Shown here piece by piece: positions 5,256-7,570 of a stretch of 7,570 bases of DNA; position 1 is the first letter of the stretch; each line of letters starts with the position of its first letter. The stretch lies in contig CAIUZU010000180.1 in assembly GCA_903903705.1 (NCBI GenBank), positions 1 to 7,570 of the forward strand, given 5' to 3'. The translations under genes were made by a program, and so were the position numbers. This stretch comes from an uncultured Helicobacteraceae bacterium (GTDB taxonomy: Bacteria; Campylobacterota; Campylobacteria; Campylobacterales; Sulfurimonadaceae). Under the pieces are notes generated by a model. That model searched no databases, had not been told where the DNA came from, and saw nothing but the letters and a program-made list of their open reading frames with translations.

Positions 5256-7202
5256 ATGAAATCCCTCCTAATAAGACTCACTCACGGATTGAGTGAGCAA
5301 GATATCGCTCCCGATGAACTCAAATATGTAAACGATTTTTTAGCAAAAGAGTACATTACAAAAAAAGAGAACGTTTATCAGTTCAACTCAAAATATCGTG
5401 CAGGAACCTTAGGGCTTGTCCAAAACTCCACTGCATACCTTAATGTTATCGGCGAGTATGTTCGAGATCTTTTTATCGATGACGTTGAGACAAGCAAAGC
5501 AAGAGAAGGCGACTTAATTATTGCACAGAGACTTCTGGGCAAAAGAGGAACACCGAGTGCTAAAATCGTTGAGATTGTAGGTCGTGCACAAACATATAGT
5601 GTCACATATATTGTCCTAAAAGATGGCAAAAAATCTTTAATTGATTTAAAAACAGACTTTCCTGCCGGAGTTGAACTTAGAGAAGATGAGCTAAATTTAT
5701 ACAATGAGGGTGACGTTTTTAAAATCAACAACCAAGATTTCACCATTATGGAAAAGCTTGGAAACATAAAAGATCCGCTTGTAGATGAGAAGATAGTTCT
5801 TGCTCAGTTCAACAAACATGACGAGTTTAGTGATGAAGTCTTACAACAGGCTGCTTCATTTAAAGAGGTAGATGCTTCTCTTTACCCATCCAGAGTAGAT
5901 TTAAGAAAACTTCCTTTTTGTACAATAGACCCCGTTACGGCAAAAGATTTTGACGATGCAATCTACTATGACGAAGAGATAACCACGCTTTACGTCGCAA
6001 TCGCCGATGTAAGCGAGTATGTTACGCCTTTTGGGGCGATTGACAATGAGGCAATTTATAGAAGTTTTTCCATCTATCTTCCTCACCGCTCGATTCCGAT
6101 GCTCCCCCGTCAGCTAAGTGAAACGCTCTGCTCTTTGCAGCCACATGTAGACAGACTCTCTTATGTTTTTGAGATGAAACTTGACCTTGATTCTTTAGAA
6201 GTGGTCGGCTCAAAAGTTTATGAAGCTATTATCCACTCTCAAAGAAGATTTAACTATGAAGAGATAGATGAATTTTTTGAAGGCAAATTGAGTGCTAAAA
6301 ATCCTTCCGAAGAGAAAATTTTTGACTATATAGCAAAGCTAAGAGTCATCACCGATGCGCTTAAAGCAAAAAGGCTAAAGATTGGTTACGATTTTCGTTC
6401 CAATGAGTTGGAAATGTTCATCGATGAAAACTCAAACATAACCCATACGACATACGCACATGAAACGCCATCTCATGCGTTAATAGAAGATTGTATGCTT
6501 TTGGCAAACAAAGAAGCTGCAAAGAGATTTTCAAGAGGCATATTTCGTATACATGAGCCGCCTAACCAGCTTAAAATCCAAAACTTGTATCAAGAGTTGG
6601 CAGGAATCGGTATGTTTGTAGATATTAAAAAATCTATAAAAGAGACGATAACAGAGATACAAAAACAAGCTAAAGAGATGAACCTCTCATCTGAGGTTGA
6701 CACTTTGATTATCCAGTCTCAGATGCAAGCAAGATACGCACCCGTAAATGCAGGACATTTTGGTCTTGGTTTTGATGAGTATACCCACTTTACCTCACCC
6801 ATCAGAAGATACTCCGACTTGATTGTTCATAGACTTCTAAAAGCCATTAACAACAACGACACGATGGAAGGTTCTTATGTTTTGAGAAATATAGAATCAC
6901 TCTGTATCAGTGTAAGCGAAAAAGAGAGAGAAGCATCTACTATAGAAGTTGAGTTTATGGCTAGAAAATTCGCTCGCTGGGCAGATGAAAATATAGGAAA
7001 TATCTTTAGAGCAAGAATCACATCTACCGAACCATTTCTAAAAGCCGAGCTTCATGATGAACTTCAAGGAGCTAGATTTTTCATAACACACGGCAATGAT
7101 GCCCTTTTATTTGAAGATGTAAAAGTTAGAATCGACAAAGTGGATATTGCCAAGGCAAAAATTTACGCAAGCGTTGTTGAGAGAGTTGAGAGAGACAACT
7201 AA
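5256..7202 (+). CDS. rnr: Ribonuclease R (RNB-family 3'-5' exoribonuclease)
   Basis: RNase R/VacB degrades RNA processively from the 3' end, including structured RNA, releasing nucleotide monophosphates; it works in mRNA decay and rRNA/tmRNA quality control. Layout: N-terminal winged-helix-like and cold-shock-like region (about 1-200), RNB catalytic domain (about 212-530) and a short S1-like C-terminus (about 580-646). Catalytic acids are intact in TIDPVTAKDFDDAIYYD (223-239): D225, D231, D233, D234. EDCMLLAN (411-418) and HFGLGFDEYTHFTSPIRRYS (501-520) are family signatures. At 648 residues it matches short Campylobacterota enzymes such as that of H. pylori, and lacks the long basic tail of the 813-residue E. 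coli protein; the S1 segment is divergent. The ATG start has no good Shine-Dalgarno (nearest GAGAG is about 15 nt upstream), suggesting translational coupling to the HDOD gene 8 nt before it. A perfect hairpin lies in codons 8-14. holA follows after 2 nt. Confidence 0.96.
   Translation: MKSLLIRLTHGLSEQDIAPDELKYVNDFLAKEYITKKENVYQFNSKYRAGTLGLVQNSTAYLNVIGEYVRDLFIDDVETSKAREGDLIIAQRLLGKRGTPSAKIVEIVGRAQTYSVTYIVLKDGKKSLIDLKTDFPAGVELREDELNLYNEGDVFKINNQDFTIMEKLGNIKDPLVDEKIVLAQFNKHDEFSDEVLQQAASFKEVDASLYPSRVDLRKLPFCTIDPVTAKDFDDAIYYDEEITTLYVAIADVSEYVTPFGAIDNEAIYRSFSIYLPHRSIPMLPRQLSETLCSLQPHVDRLSYVFEMKLDLDSLEVVGSKVYEAIIHSQRRFNYEEIDEFFEGKLSAKNPSEEKIFDYIAKLRVITDALKAKRLKIGYDFRSNELEMFIDENSNITHTTYAHETPSHALIEDCMLLANKEAAKRFSRGIFRIHEPPNQLKIQNLYQELAGIGMFVDIKKSIKETITEIQKQAKEMNLSSEVDTLIIQSQMQARYAPVNAGHFGLGFDEYTHFTSPIRRYSDLIVHRLLKAINNNDTMEGSYVLRNIESLCISVSEKEREASTIEVEFMARKFARWADENIGNIFRARITSTEPFLKAELHDELQGARFFITHGNDALLFEDVKVRIDKVDIAKAKIYASVVERVERDN
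5277..5297 (+). repeat. Perfect 8-bp inverted repeat in the first codons of rnr
   Basis: CTCACTCA (5277-5284) and TGAGTGAG (5290-5297) are exact reverse complements separated by the 5-nt loop CGGAT. The repeat starts 21 nt after the first base of the rnr start codon and covers codons 8-14. No U-tract follows, so it is not an intrinsic terminator. In the mRNA it would form a stable stem close to the initiation region and could affect translation or act as a cleavage site. Confidence 0.6.
7176..7193 (+). repeat. Tandem 9-bp duplication at the 3' end of rnr
   Basis: GTTGAGAGA occurs twice head to tail (7176-7184 and 7185-7193), encoding Val-Glu-Arg twice (residues 641-646 of RNase R). The purine-rich second copy continues into GAGAG (7190-7194), the only Shine-Dalgarno-like sequence before the holA GTG, about 10 nt away. 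Confidence 0.5.
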
Positions 7203-7204
7203 TT

Positions 7205-7570
7205 GTGTACAAAAACGAACTAGACAAACATATACAAAACAACTCTCTCTCAAACAGTTTTATACTTTTTGGAGAGAGCACTTTTCTTATCGACCGATAC
7301 ACTCAAACTCTTACAAATATCAAAGATGCTTCAGTTGCAAAATTCTACCATGATGAGTATGATTTTAACTCGGCAAAAGCCCACCTGTCGCAGGCCTCGC
7401 TCTTTGGCGACCAAAATGTTTTAATTATAAAAAGTGAGAAAAAAGTTCCTAAAAAAGAGCTAGATACGCTCATCGAATATTGTGAGAAAAATCTTGATAA
7501 TATCTTTGTTTATGCCTACTACGGAGATGATCACAAAGCGTATGCAAAACCCTCTGCAAAAACAAAAACA
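7205..7570 (+). CDS. holA: DNA polymerase III subunit delta HolA (partial, N-terminal 122 residues)
   Basis: Translated by hand from GTG at 7205, this frame stays open to the right edge (122 codons). HolA is the delta subunit of the clamp loader; it opens the beta sliding clamp to load it on DNA at replication forks. The fragment shows the expected N-terminal domain pattern: SFILFGESTFLIDRY (18-32), matching the degenerate nucleotide-fold strand and loop of delta subunits; an acidic stretch FYHDEYDF (47-54); and ASLFGDQNVLIIKSEKK (64-80), the usual 'sLFg...vvi' segment. It sits 2 nt after the rnr stop, and rnr-holA is the order in H. pylori (HP1248-HP1247, before rpsF-ssb-rpsR), which supports the call. 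The GTG start is preferred because TTG at 7203 leads quickly to a stop, and MYKNELDK resembles related N-termini. GAGAG (7190-7194) is a weak ribosome binding site, so coupling to rnr is likely. The clamp-binding and AAA+ fold cannot be assessed further because the gene is cut. Confidence 0.85.
   Translation, partial: MYKNELDKHIQNNSLSNSFILFGESTFLIDRYTQTLTNIKDASVAKFYHDEYDFNSAKAHLSQASLFGDQNVLIIKSEKKVPKKELDTLIEYCEKNLDNIFVYAYYGDDHKAYAKPSAKTKT

Noticed and set aside
5378..6213. Minus-strand frames opposite rnr
   Set aside because: Shadows of the RNB-family gene, which is continuous and carries all catalytic motifs.
7147..7353. Plus-strand 68-codon frame overlapping the rnr/holA junction
   Set aside because: It is in a different frame from both rnr and holA; the holA frame gives a family-like protein and remains open to the edge.
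1..7570. CRISPR arrays, tRNA/rRNA genes, insertion sequences, attachment sites or a defence cluster
   Set aside because: I found no regularly spaced repeats, RNA gene signatures, transposase or integrase motifs; base composition looks even and the genes are mostly core functions.

Overview
The window looks like chromosomal DNA from a member of the Campylobacterota (former Epsilonproteobacteria), probably a Sulfurimonas-like sulfur or hydrogen oxidiser. The basis is low GC with many A/T homopolymers, a short RNase R of about 650 residues followed by holA (the rnr-holA order known from Helicobacter pylori), T-rich promoters with a TATAAT-like -10 and no clear -35, and a c-type-heme sensory GGDEF protein. 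The genus is inferred, not shown.

Left half, minus strand, read from about 4330 down to 1: an uncharacterised 108-residue protein, a GreA/GreB-family transcript cleavage factor (GreB-like), purL (FGAM synthase large subunit) and the N-terminal 344 residues of a membrane GGDEF protein with a periplasmic CxxCH heme site. The 108-residue gene and greB are 10 nt apart and surely co-transcribed. purL has its own good -10 (TATAAT) in the 63-nt gap after greB. The GGDEF gene lies 151 nt past purL behind an AT-rich promoter region and runs off the left edge.

Right half, plus strand: an HDOD-domain protein, rnr (RNase R) and the first 122 residues of holA (DNA polymerase III delta). The gaps are 8 and 2 nt, so this is one tight operon. 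In relatives it continues into rpsF-ssb-rpsR. The two halves diverge from a 122-bp intergenic region (4328-4449) that must hold both promoters. No gene-free stretch exceeds 300 bases.

Most of the content is housekeeping: purine synthesis, transcription fidelity, RNA decay and replication. I do not see a new defence system, mobile element, CRISPR array, tRNA or rRNA. The points that deserve a second look are the heme-linked GGDEF protein with a degenerate signature (HSDEF) and no I-site; a perfect 8-bp hairpin inside the first codons of rnr, whose start has almost no Shine-Dalgarno; the catalytically dead HDOD protein tied to rnr; and the unknown small gene tied to greB. Two real genes (the GGDEF gene and holA) are cut by the window edges and are easy to miss.
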